A stretch of DNA of 32,082 bases, taken from the IMG/VR virus record IMGVR_UViG_3300001533_003597, positions 1 through 32,082 of that record; one strand, written 5' to 3'. The translations under genes and the position numbers were made by a program. Origin of the DNA: a virus. The notes beneath the pieces were generated by a model that ran no database searches, was not told the DNA's origin, and saw nothing but the letters and a program-made list of their open reading frames with translations. This document shows, piece by piece, positions 5,934 to 13,495 of the stretch. Numbering within the stretch: the stretch's first letter is position 1; each line of letters begins with the position of its first letter.

Positions 5934-7853
5934 ATGGCAATCTTCTCCTTAGACTTAGAAACAACAAGCACAGATTTCAATAGGGGTTCCATAATAATGG
6001 CCTCTTGGTGTGGGACTGATCTGGTTCCTCATGCAGAACTCTGGTCTAACTTATTAAGGAACAAAATTGCCAGATGGTTATATGACCCCAAAAATACTGT
6101 CATTACCCAGAACGGTGTCTTTGACTATTCCTGGCTTCTTAAAAAAGGGATAATAGTTCGGGCAAAACAACATGACACCATGATAGCAAGTCATGTAATA
6201 GAATCTAATGCACCTGCAGACTTAGGTTCTTTAGTCAACAGGTATCTTACCCAGGAACTTTTTGATAATGCTGGCATTGAAATACAGATAGACGAAACAT
6301 GGAAAAAAGATGGACCAAAACTATGGCTCAAAGAAAATTCTAAATGGATAAGAAGAGAAAAAGGTAGAAAACCTCATTTCGGTGATGTTCCCACTTCTTT
6401 GTTACTTTCATATGCTAAAAAAGATGCTCTCCACACATTATTAGTTTGGTTCACTCTAAAAGGATTTTTAAAAGGAAAGAACAAATGGTCTTATGATCTT
6501 GACATGGCCATGCTTCCTATCATTTTGGGAATGAAGTTAAGAGGAATACCATTAGATGTTTCTTTATGTAGAAGAAGAAAGTTAGAACTAGAAAAAGAAC
6601 AACAGGCTTTTCTCGATTACTTCAACATTGATAAAGTAGGACCAAAAGCCATAATAGAAAAAATCTTTCCGGTCCTAGGAATAAAGCCCAGATATAAAAC
6701 AGAGAAAGGAAATTGGAGACTAAATGAAAGAGCTATCAGACAATATCAAGTTCTGTTTCCAGAACATGCCGAAATTCTTGAACGGCTCATACAATACAGA
6801 AAAGCCAAACAATCAAGTGGAACATATTATTCTGGTTGGTTAAAATGTTTGCATAGAGGGAAAATTAATCCCACCTTCAATTTGACCAATGCTAAAACTG
6901 GAAGATTTTCTTCTAGTGGACCGAATTTCCAGAATGTTAAAAAGAGAGGAGGAGAAAGAGCAGCTTTTCTGGTAAGACCAGGTTACATCAACCTGCATTG
7001 GGACTATGATCAAATAGAACTACGTATCCTTGCTCACTATTCAAGAGAACCACATCTAGTTGACATTTTTCAAAAAGGGATAGACCCGCATACTAGAACA
7101 GTAGAACTTATGGGGATAACAGAAGAAAATGCCAAATCTTTCTTATCTGGTAAATATAGAGAACAAGACCCTAGATTCATAGGAAAACAAGTAAACTATT
7201 CCTACTGGTATGGCATGGGACCATTAGCTCTTTCTCTTGACCTTGGTATTCCATTAAAAAAGGCCAAAGAACTTTTTCAAAGATACAGAATGGCATATCC
7301 AAAAGCGGAAACATGGTCTAGGAATACCATAAATGAAGCAAAAAGAATTGGTTATGTAGAAGACATTTTTGGCAGACGCTATTATCCCGACGATAAATGG
7401 AGTTACTACAAGTTAATCAACTATCTAATCCAAGGAACTGCAGCTCAGGTCATAAAATTGGGGATGCTAAGAGCCCAATATTTTTTATGCAAGGATCCAA
7501 GATTTTTAACGATAATCCGTGATATTCCATTGCATACAATGCATGGCATCGAATTATTAACTATACATGATGAAATTGGAATAGAAGTAGAGGACAAACA
7601 GAAAAAAGTAGAATATGTCATACCAGGAATAACAGAAGCTTTAACCATTAAAGACATCTTCATTATTCCACTAACAGTTGGATTAAAATGGACTAGAACT
7701 AACTGGGCAGAATTAAAGGAAATAGAAAAGGAACCCATAACATGGGGTACAATTAAAGATGAAAAAAGACACAAGATGCATTCTAGTAGACACAAGAGAA
7801 AAAAGACCTTGGAAATTCAAAGCGCAAAAAAAGGATACTCTAAAATATGGTGA
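5934..7853 (+). CDS. Family A DNA polymerase with 3'-5' exonuclease
   Basis: A 639-residue replicative polymerase. The exonuclease domain has Exo I D7-x-E9, Exo II N60-G-V-F-D64 and Exo III Y160-x3-D164. Polymerase motif A is W356-D357-Y-D-Q-I-E-L-R364, motif B R414...K418-Q-V-N-Y422-S-Y-W-Y426-G, and motif C H545-D546-E547. Tyr422 falls at the position of Phe762 of E. coli Pol I (Tyr in T7), the residue tied to dideoxynucleotide acceptance. There is no 5'-nuclease domain. The fold should end near residue 595; the remaining 40 residues are a basic tail whose coding DNA overlaps the ERCC4 gene by 95 bases in another frame. Confidence 0.95.
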   Translation: MAIFSLDLETTSTDFNRGSIIMASWCGTDLVPHAELWSNLLRNKIARWLYDPKNTVITQNGVFDYSWLLKKGIIVRAKQHDTMIASHVIESNAPADLGSLVNRYLTQELFDNAGIEIQIDETWKKDGPKLWLKENSKWIRREKGRKPHFGDVPTSLLLSYAKKDALHTLLVWFTLKGFLKGKNKWSYDLDMAMLPIILGMKLRGIPLDVSLCRRRKLELEKEQQAFLDYFNIDKVGPKAIIEKIFPVLGIKPRYKTEKGNWRLNERAIRQYQVLFPEHAEILERLIQYRKAKQSSGTYYSGWLKCLHRGKINPTFNLTNAKTGRFSSSGPNFQNVKKRGGERAAFLVRPGYINLHWDYDQIELRILAHYSREPHLVDIFQKGIDPHTRTVELMGITEENAKSFLSGKYREQDPRFIGKQVNYSYWYGMGPLALSLDLGIPLKKAKELFQRYRMAYPKAETWSRNTINEAKRIGYVEDIFGRRYYPDDKWSYYKLINYLIQGTAAQVIKLGMLRAQYFLCKDPRFLTIIRDIPLHTMHGIELLTIHDEIGIEVEDKQKKVEYVIPGITEALTIKDIFIIPLTVGLKWTRTNWAELKEIEKEPITWGTIKDEKRHKMHSSRHKRKKTLEIQSAKKGYSKIW

Positions 7854-8187
7854 TTATTCTATTTTGGGATCTAAAACCAAGATAGTAATAGAAAGAAAAG
7901 CTCTTATAGATTTATTTGTTACTTTTTCTCAAAACAGATGGCCTAAGTTCTATTCCAAAATGCTCAAAGCAACAGAAAAATTGGACTATGTCTTCCTATT
8001 CATAGAAGCTAGTTTATCGGAAATAAGGAATGGGATTCCATATTCTAAACTTCCTACCACATATATCATGAACAGAATCTGTGATTTAATGGCAATAGGA
8101 GTACAAGTCATTTTTACAGGAAACTCAAAACAAGGACCAATTTTTGCAGAAAGGATACTTAGGAAATTGACAAATGGAAAATCCTAA
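7759..8187 (+). CDS. XPF/ERCC4-type nuclease
   Basis: A 142-residue single-domain nuclease. It has L9-V-D11-T-R-E14-K-R-P-W, then G31-D32-Y and the defining G-D-Xn-E45-R-K47-x3-D51 motif of the XPF/MUS81 family. Stand-alone ERCC4 domains of this size are frequent in phage replication modules, probably cutting branched DNA. It must start at ATG 7759 because the first motif begins nine residues later and no other in-frame start is nearby. It therefore truly overlaps the polymerase gene by 95 bases. Its last 14 bases overlap the next gene. Confidence 0.88.
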   Translation: MKKDTRCILVDTREKRPWKFKAQKKDTLKYGDYSILGSKTKIVIERKALIDLFVTFSQNRWPKFYSKMLKATEKLDYVFLFIEASLSEIRNGIPYSKLPTTYIMNRICDLMAIGVQVIFTGNSKQGPIFAERILRKLTNGKS

Positions 8188-8371
8188 AGAAAATATTACT
8201 GCTTATCTAGAATCAGAATGTGTTTCGGTCATAGATGCTATAGCCATAAGAAATAGAAGATCTAGAAATTATGTCATTGCTACCATTTTAAAAAGCTTCA
8301 CAACTCTCTCAATTGAACAACAAAGAGAAATGTTCACAGCACTGGGTTGTTGGGAATTGACAAATGGATGA
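8174..8371 (+). CDS. Small ribbon-helix-helix-like protein
   Basis: A 65-residue protein. ENITAYLESECVSVIDAIAI followed by RNRRSRNYVIATILKSF fits the strand-helix-helix plan of Arc/CopG DNA-binding dimers: a short beta strand, an amphipathic helix, an R-S-R-x-Y-V-I turn and a second helix. ATG 8174 has AGGAAATTGACAA before it and overlaps the nuclease gene. The stop overlaps the next ATG by 8 bases. It may regulate this operon or act as an accessory subunit. The assignment rests on pattern only. Confidence 0.5.
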   Translation: MENPKENITAYLESECVSVIDAIAIRNRRSRNYVIATILKSFTTLSIEQQREMFTALGCWELTNG

Positions 8372-9332
8372 ATCACTACTAAAAACTTCACGAAACATAG
8401 CAAAACTTTTTCCTGTTGCAAAAGATCCTCATGCCTCTGTATCTAGTGTCATGAATTTTCTAAACTGCAGGAGAAGTGCCTATTATCATTCCTACAGAAG
8501 AATAGTGATTAAGAAAGCCAGACTTTCACTTGAGATGGGAACAATATGGCATGCAGCTCTTGCTACTTGGTATAGTACCAAAAGTACGACTAGAGCAAAA
8601 ACAGAAATTCGTAATGTTATCAAAGAACTAGTAAAAGATGGCTTTAGCTCTTTCAATACTCCACATGAAATAGAAGTTGCCACAGCAACACAGATGGGCA
8701 TGTTACTTGGGTATACTAAAGCACATAAGGAAGATTTAAAGAATTGGGATTGGCTAGATGTAGAAATGGAATTTGAAATTCCGAACATCTTTGGTTTAGG
8801 TATATTATTCCACGGTTTCATAGACGGAGTAATCTATATAGATAAAGGACCAATGAAAGGACTTTGGATAGTAGAACACAAGTCCACAAGAGACCTTAAT
8901 TTCTTTACCCTAGAAACTGTCAAAGACAGTTTTCAAGCTCTTTGTTATATCTGGGCATACTATACTTTAACCGGAGATAAACCAAAGGGCATTATCTGGA
9001 ATGCTGTAAGAAAACCTTCCAAAAGACTAAAGAAAAATCAGACCACAGAAGATTTTTGTCAGGAACTAAAAGAGGATTATGTTGCTAGACCTGATTTCTA
9101 TTTCTTTCGTGAACAACCTTTCATCCCTCTTTCAACCATTATGAATTGGGAAGAACAGTTCAAACGAATTATGGCAGATGTAGCCATCTGTTTCAATTCT
9201 CCTCAAAATCTTTCTCTATGGTATAAGAATACTAGTATGTGCAGACAATATGGTGGATGTGAATTTGCTCCTCTGTGTCAAAGGGGAGAAAAGAGATCCA
9301 CACTAGCGCTCTATAGGAGTATAGACAAATGA
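8364..9332 (+). CDS. PD-(D/E)XK exonuclease, RecB/Cas4-like with Fe-S cysteines
   Basis: A 322-residue protein. The nuclease core has H63, G151-F-I-D154-G, E171-H-K173-S-T (the D...ExK triad) and the QALCYIWAY helix (Q191), as in RecB/Cas4 nucleases. One cysteine near the start (C35, LNCRRSAYY) and three at the end (C293, C299, C305) match the split 4Fe-4S site of Cas4 and AddB. The family resects DNA ends. Together with the Sak4-like ATPase and the SSB-like protein downstream it makes a phage recombination set. The start overlaps the preceding stop by 8 bases. Confidence 0.85.
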   Translation: MDESLLKTSRNIAKLFPVAKDPHASVSSVMNFLNCRRSAYYHSYRRIVIKKARLSLEMGTIWHAALATWYSTKSTTRAKTEIRNVIKELVKDGFSSFNTPHEIEVATATQMGMLLGYTKAHKEDLKNWDWLDVEMEFEIPNIFGLGILFHGFIDGVIYIDKGPMKGLWIVEHKSTRDLNFFTLETVKDSFQALCYIWAYYTLTGDKPKGIIWNAVRKPSKRLKKNQTTEDFCQELKEDYVARPDFYFFREQPFIPLSTIMNWEEQFKRIMADVAICFNSPQNLSLWYKNTSMCRQYGGCEFAPLCQRGEKRSTLALYRSIDK

Positions 9333-9829
9333 ATATGTTACAAAAGTGTGTCAGGATTTTTCAAGAAGTAGCAGGATACCCAGTAAAAGAAAAACCAATA
9401 AAAAATAAGGACTTACTTAAAATCATAGAAACTCCAAAAGGAAAGCAAACAGTAAAAGAATATTTGATAACTCGACTTTCGTGGAAAGAAGAAGAAGTTA
9501 AAGAACTTAGAAAAGCAATAGAAGAAAATGATGTAATAGAAATAGTAGATGCTCTTGTAGACTTACTCTATTTTGTCTTTGGCACTGGCTGTACTATTGG
9601 GGTAGATTTAGAAGAAGTTTTCCATGTCATTCATAACAATAATATGTCCAAGTTCACGAAATGTGAAAATTGTAATGGAAAAGGAACAGTAGGAAGCTTT
9701 ATTTGTTCTGTTTGCAATGGTTATGGGATAAAAGGAAAATACAGAAAAAGAGATGGCAAATTAATGAAACCTGCAACTTGGACACCTCCAAATATTGGCA
9801 AAAAACTCGAGGAACTTAGAAATGGCTAA
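9329..9829 (+). CDS. MazG-like NTP pyrophosphohydrolase fused to a DnaJ-type zinc finger
   Basis: A 166-residue protein. Residues 40-109 carry the all-alpha MazG/PRA-PH metal site: E54-E-E-x-x-E59, then E71-I-V-D74-A-L-V-D78 and a terminal N-N-N-M-S-K-F. MazG-like enzymes hydrolyse nucleoside triphosphates to monophosphates. The domain is joined directly to C112-x2-C115-x-G-K-G...C126-x2-C129-x-G-Y-G, half of a DnaJ-type zinc-binding repeat. AGGAG lies 9 bases before ATG 9329. The gene overlaps the previous one by 4 bases and the next one by 8. Substrate unknown; nucleotide-pool cleaning is inferred. Confidence 0.8.
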   Translation: MNMLQKCVRIFQEVAGYPVKEKPIKNKDLLKIIETPKGKQTVKEYLITRLSWKEEEVKELRKAIEENDVIEIVDALVDLLYFVFGTGCTIGVDLEEVFHVIHNNNMSKFTKCENCNGKGTVGSFICSVCNGYGIKGKYRKRDGKLMKPATWTPPNIGKKLEELRNG

Positions 9830-10586
9830 ACCAAAAATTGCAAACAAAACATATCCTTTTTCCGGAATAGAGTTAAATGAACCTGTACACGATCTATTAG
9901 GATATACAGTATTTATCTATGGTCCACCAAAAGTAGGAAAAACAACTGCTGCTGTAAGTTGGCCTAATCCAATAGTCTTTGCTTGTGAAGTGAAAGGAAT
10001 TAGTGCATTAAAGGTAAACCACATAAAGATAAGATCTTGGGATAACTTTACTAAAGCTGTCAAAACGATGAAAAGGAAAGCCAATAAAAACAAATTCAAA
10101 ACAGTAATCATAGACACTGTAGATTTGATGTATAAATATTGTTTAGATTTTTGCTGTGACAAGTATGGCTTTGAACACCCCTCTGATCAAGGTTGGGCAA
10201 AAGGATGGGAAGCTGTTGCAGATGAATTTATGGCAGCAGTTTTAGACCTATTTGACACTGGCTACACACTTATTTTCTTGAGTCACACAAAAGAAACTGA
10301 AGTAGAGGAAGATTGGGAAAAATTTACTAGAACCAATCCCACCCTATCAGGAACAGGTAGACGTGTCTTACTTCCACTAGTAGATGTTATCCTTTACATG
10401 ACTGCCAGAACAACAAAGAAAGGAGGTTCAATAAGAACAGTAACTACTAAAGGAGCAAGAGCGTATGAAGCAGGAGATAGGACAAAAGGTTTAACTGACG
10501 TAACCATCCGAATTCCTTCAAAAATGAAGGACAAAGCTTACGATCTAATTTGTGCTGTGTATAAGGAAAACACAGCAAACCTGTAA
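9822..10586 (+). CDS. Sak4-like RecA-fold ATPase (AAA_24 type)
   Basis: A 254-residue protein with Walker A G34-P-P-K-V-G-K-T41, Walker B T94-V-I-I-D98 and a sensor-like F152-L-S-H155 strand. This is the layout of phage Sak4 single-strand annealing/recombination ATPases. It starts at ATG 9822 with GAGGA 8 bases upstream; a TTG at 9795 in the same frame is less likely. Sak4 proteins typically work with the phage SSB encoded next to them, as here. Expected role: annealing or strand exchange during replication-coupled recombination. Confidence 0.82.
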   Translation: MAKPKIANKTYPFSGIELNEPVHDLLGYTVFIYGPPKVGKTTAAVSWPNPIVFACEVKGISALKVNHIKIRSWDNFTKAVKTMKRKANKNKFKTVIIDTVDLMYKYCLDFCCDKYGFEHPSDQGWAKGWEAVADEFMAAVLDLFDTGYTLIFLSHTKETEVEEDWEKFTRTNPTLSGTGRRVLLPLVDVILYMTARTTKKGGSIRTVTTKGARAYEAGDRTKGLTDVTIRIPSKMKDKAYDLICAVYKENTANL

Positions 10587-10613
10587 GTCTCTACTAAGAA
10601 AGGAAAGAGACAA

Positions 10614-11138
10614 ATGGCTAAGACGTCGAAGAAATCGTCCAAAAAGACAAAGGTTCCCCCCGCTTTGGCTAATCTTTCAAAGTTCCTGAAAAAGGCAAAA
10701 CCAAAACAAGGAACAGTATCTCTTCCTGACGGCTCCTACCAGGGCCGTATCACAGGAATCGATTTCACCACAACCCAGACAGGAAAGCCACAGATTGATT
10801 GGACTTTGACTGTTATCGCAGGAGAAGCAGAAGGCAGGACTCAACACAAGTACGATCTTCTCGCTACTCAGGACAATGTGGATTGGCTGTTTGGTACTCT
10901 TGAAACCCTTGGGGTGGAAGACATGCCACAATCCAAAGCTGAACTCCAGAAAGTCCTCGAAAGCTTTATCGGCACTTCGGTAGAGTTCTCCGTCCGTAAC
11001 CAAGGAGATTTCTGCAATGTCTACATAAACGACATCCTCGAAGACGATGAAGAAGAGGAAGAAGAGGAAGAGGAAGAGGAGGAAGAGGAAGAAGAGGAAG
11101 AAGAGGAAGAAGAAGAAGAGGAGGAAGAAGAAGATTAG
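10614..11138 (+). CDS. SSB-like phage protein (DUF669-type) with a poly-glutamate tail
   Basis: A 174-residue protein. It has a basic N-terminus (1-30), an OB-like beta core (31-140: GSYQGRITGIDFTTTQTGKP, WTLTVIAGEAEGR, KYDLLATQDN, SVEFSVRNQGDFCNVYIND) and an acidic tail from D144 of about 28 consecutive Glu ending in Asp. The core resembles the DUF669 single-strand-binding proteins that pair with Sak4/RecT-type recombinases. Acidic tails of SSBs recruit partner enzymes; this one is unusually long and pure. AAGGAAAGAGACAA precedes the ATG. More C- and G-ending codons than neighbours suggest high expression. Last gene before the operon terminator. Confidence 0.78.
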   Translation: MAKTSKKSSKKTKVPPALANLSKFLKKAKPKQGTVSLPDGSYQGRITGIDFTTTQTGKPQIDWTLTVIAGEAEGRTQHKYDLLATQDNVDWLFGTLETLGVEDMPQSKAELQKVLESFIGTSVEFSVRNQGDFCNVYINDILEDDEEEEEEEEEEEEEEEEEEEEEEEEEEEED

Positions 11139-11164
11139 ATTATAACATAGTTTCTCAACAAGAA

Positions 11165-11197
11165 GGAGCTTGGCCTTCGGGTCAGGCTCCTTTTTTT
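11165..11197 (+). terminator. Intrinsic terminator with UUCG tetraloop
   Basis: GGAGC (11165-11169) pairs with GCTCC (11186-11190), continued inward by TTGGCC/GGTCAG pairing (with wobbles) and capped by a C(TTCG)G tetraloop. Seven T residues follow (11191-11197). It ends the plus-strand operon 26 bases after the SSB-like gene. Confidence 0.9.
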
Positions 11198-11256
11198 ATA
11201 CCTGGGAAAAGCAAACCAATTACGAAACAATTATTCCCACACAGAAAGCACGGAAA

Positions 11257-11336
11257 CTACGAATTTTACTACGAAGCTTTAATGATCTATGCATCATACG
11301 ACTTTTTTCCGTTTAAATTCGTAGCTGTTTTCGTAG
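11257..11336. repeat. Symmetric array of four CTACGAA boxes
   Basis: CTACGAA occurs at 11257-11263 and 11269-11275, and its complement TTCGTAG at 11318-11324 and 11330-11336. Both inverted pairs share exactly the same centre (between 11296 and 11297), and the boxes within each pair are 12 bp apart. A shorter palindrome-like core (ATGAT...ATCAT) lies between. A further TACGAAA lies at 11221. The rest of the 295-base gap between the converging operons is AT-rich and holds no gene. The CTACG core recurs in the right-end repeat region, suggesting binding sites for one protein. Confidence 0.65.
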
Positions 11337-11433
11337 CTTCTACAGCATCGGAAAACAACACAAAAACGTTACAAAGCAGCATTTAAAGCACCACAAAGAA
11401 GTCTATTTTGAGCAAGACATATTTTATACAAGA

Positions 11434-11718
11434 TCATACTGACCACAAGCCCAAAGGACATTTAGCCTTGCCTTCCCTTATTTCTCGCCTCCGCCGACAT
11501 GCCGACATTGCCACAAATGGGCAATCTTCAATAATTGCCGCCTCGTTCTCAGGAACACTGGGATGCGCCAGCCGCTCGCGGCACGCCTCGCAGATCGCCC
11601 CGATATGTCGTATCAGATCATTGGCGTGGTCGGGCGGCATGGGCGGCGGCGCCGGGCGGCCGTCCCGGGCGGCGGCGAGCGCCACCAGCACCATGATGAC
11701 CAGCACTGTGCGCATCAC
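11434..11718 (-). CDS. Small secreted or membrane-anchored Cys-rich protein
   Basis: A 94-residue protein with a hydrophobic N-terminal segment (TVLVIMVLVALAAA, residues 4-17) that fits a signal peptide or anchor. A Pro-rich stretch follows, then a Cys-rich domain: I-G-A-I-C-E-A-C, E-D-C-P-F, S-A-C-R-R-R and C-P-L-G-L-W. The domain is shared with the gene just upstream on the same strand, so the two are paralogues. It overlaps that gene by 4 bases. It is GC-rich, unlike most of the window. Last gene of the minus-strand operon. Function unknown. Confidence 0.6.
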   Translation of the reverse strand: MMRTVLVIMVLVALAAARDGRPAPPPMPPDHANDLIRHIGAICEACRERLAHPSVPENEAAIIEDCPFVAMSACRRRREIREGKAKCPLGLWSV

Positions 11719-12044
11719 GTGTCACCTCCTGATTTCCAGAGTCCCAGCGGACAGACCGCCACCCCCGCCCGAATCAGGCTGCGCCGCTGACAGGCCGGCA
11801 AGGCCGCAAACGGGCAGTCCTCAATCGTGTCGAGATCAGGATTGTCGATCTCAGACGGGTCCTGGAGCCTCGCGCCGCAGGCCTCGCAGAGGGCTCCAAT
11901 CCGGTCATATTCGGTCGCGAGAGCCTCCTGTCGCCCAACGAAGGCGGGATCAGGGGGCGAGGGCGAAGGGTAACGCCTCTGTGGTCGAGCCCGCCCCATT
12001 CGCAGCCGCCATAGGTCGTCGGGGGTCAGGTAGGTAATGGGCAC
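11715..12044 (-). CDS. Cys-rich protein, paralogue of the downstream gene, without signal peptide
   Basis: A 109-residue protein whose residues 45-105 (IGALCEACGARL, IEDCPFAALPACQRR, VCPLGLW) match the C-terminal domain of the 94-residue protein at 11434-11718, with five Cys in the same pattern (CxxC, C, C, C). The N-terminus is Arg/Pro-rich and not hydrophobic, so this copy should stay in the cytoplasm or virion. It begins 19 bases inside the 3' end of the preceding gene (12026). Strongly GC-rich. Function unknown. Confidence 0.6.
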   Translation of the reverse strand: MPITYLTPDDLWRLRMGRARPQRRYPSPSPPDPAFVGRQEALATEYDRIGALCEACGARLQDPSEIDNPDLDTIEDCPFAALPACQRRSLIRAGVAVCPLGLWKSGGDT

Positions 12045-12838
12045 ACCTCCGTGCAGCTACTGCCGGTGTCGATGATCTCGACCTCGCCGTCGCTGGAGAT
12101 TCCCTCGACCGTCACGCGGTACCACACGCCGTCCGAAAGCTTGACCACCTTCCCGACGTGCGGGCCAAGCTGGGGCGAGTGGCTGTAGATCGGGTCGCCG
12201 CCGGGGCAGGACTCGTCGCCATTCTCCACGTCGCCGGGGCGGATGGTGGCCGTGCCGTCTGTGGTCGCGCCAAACCAGGTGCCCAGGTAGGCGTCGCCGG
12301 GGCACGAGGGATCATAGACATGATCGAGCACGGTTGGCGTCAGGCAGTCCCAGGTGTTCCCCGCGTCGAGCCCTCCCGACCAGAACAACTCAGCCTGCCC
12401 GAAATTATGCCCCCAAGCGATAACGCGCACATTGACAGCCTTGTCCCAACGAAGCGAGACATGCGCCTCAACCGCGTAGCCGACCTGCCAGCGCTCGCAA
12501 GGACACCCTGTCGCGGTGGAGCAGACTTCCCATCGACCGTCGTATGGGCCCGACCCCGACCAATGGCAATCCCCGGTCATCGGACAAGCGATGGACAGAG
12601 GGTTCGACGGAGGCGTTTCCCACATGCATAGATCGACGCATGCCGGCGGATAAGTCACGTCAATCTTTACCGTCACGATCCACGGCGCGGGGTTCGGGTG
12701 GCACGTGCCGCAGAAGGAAAACGGGTAACACGGCGACAGCTTGAAGATCGTCGTCCCATCATCACAGCAGCAATCGGGGTGCATTGCAACTGCCCCATTG
12801 TCAAACAGTATATCACCTTCCCAGAATTGAACAGCCAT
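12026..12838 (-). CDS. GC-rich, Cys-rich putative tail-tip or virion protein
   Basis: A 270-residue protein beginning MAVQFWEGDILFDNGAVAMH and unusually rich in Cys, Trp, Gly and Pro (for example DCCCDDG, CYPFSFCGTCHPNP, CSTATGCPCERW). A beta-rich extracellular-type domain with disulfides is likely. The last segment (GKVVKLSDGVWYRVTVEGIS followed by SDGEVEIIDTG) looks like a small beta-barrel. It follows the distal tail genes by three bases, and the composition changes from AT-rich to GC-rich exactly at that boundary. I infer a virion surface or receptor-contact protein gained by transfer. No named family recognised. Confidence 0.6.
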   Translation of the reverse strand: MAVQFWEGDILFDNGAVAMHPDCCCDDGTTIFKLSPCYPFSFCGTCHPNPAPWIVTVKIDVTYPPACVDLCMWETPPSNPLSIACPMTGDCHWSGSGPYDGRWEVCSTATGCPCERWQVGYAVEAHVSLRWDKAVNVRVIAWGHNFGQAELFWSGGLDAGNTWDCLTPTVLDHVYDPSCPGDAYLGTWFGATTDGTATIRPGDVENGDESCPGGDPIYSHSPQLGPHVGKVVKLSDGVWYRVTVEGISSDGEVEIIDTGSSCTEVCPLPT

Positions 12839-12841
12839 TGT

Positions 12842-13495
12842 CTAGCACTCCGTTCCAGTGAATACGGTACTTGTTTGCTGTGTCCCTATTCCAGTAACCA
12901 CACCTTCAGTTACAGTAATCTCTCGTGTCGTTATCTTCAATTGGAGTCCGTCTAAAAAAACGTCCTCCACTACAGTAAATGTTTCACTTGGTCCGTCATG
13001 CACACCTGTATTTGCACCAACAAAGAAAAAACGTTTCTGTGGAGGGCTCTGTGCATCATAGAAAACAAAAACTCGAATAATCGTATCAACTGGAACACTA
13101 TGCTCCTCATTCTCTATTTCCGATAAATTCACAACAGTTGAATATTCATAATCTAGATCAGTACTCTCCAACTCAGTAAAACTAACAACACTATGTTCAT
13201 CCCCACTATTCGTATCACATCTCACTCTATTAAACCAATAACGATAATCCTCATAGTCACTCTCTGCTTCAGGTCCTTGTCCCTTTATCTTAGCAAAAAA
13301 TTGATCATCAGAATTATCCTGCAAATACAAATGTAAAGAACCATTAAAAACAGAACAAGCTAAAGGAGCCTCTACCGTCATATTAGACAAAGACTTAACA
13401 GCTTCTATCAAGGTATTTAAATCAGAACTACTAATTGATCTGTCACCAGGTTTATAATGCCCAAACAAGGAAAATGGCTTAGTATTGCCTGTCAT
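12842..13495 (-). CDS. Putative distal tail/virion structural protein
   Basis: A 217-residue protein, mostly beta-strand by pattern after a short helical start (SSSDLNTLIEAVKSLSNMTV). It is AT-rich like the tape measure module and overlaps the previous gene by 4 bases. The second half has long beta-like stretches (DTIIRVFVFYDAQSPPQKRF, LQLKITTREITVTEGVVTGI) and it ends GTEC. Position after the tape measure and its neighbour suggests a baseplate or tail-tip component. No family recognised. Confidence 0.55.
   Translation of the reverse strand: MTGNTKPFSLFGHYKPGDRSISSSDLNTLIEAVKSLSNMTVEAPLACSVFNGSLHLYLQDNSDDQFFAKIKGQGPEAESDYEDYRYWFNRVRCDTNSGDEHSVVSFTELESTDLDYEYSTVVNLSEIENEEHSVPVDTIIRVFVFYDAQSPPQKRFFFVGANTGVHDGPSETFTVVEDVFLDGLQLKITTREITVTEGVVTGIGTQQTSTVFTGTEC

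Noticed and set aside
7759-7853. Programmed frameshift joining polymerase and nuclease
   Set aside because: It would need a +1 shift, no convincing shift signal is seen, and the nuclease has a usable ATG.
11408-12037. Long plus-strand frames in the GC-rich cassette (also 12158-12631)
   Set aside because: They are Arg/Pro-rich antisense shadows typical of GC-rich DNA. The minus-strand frames have Cys motifs, paralogy and coupled starts.
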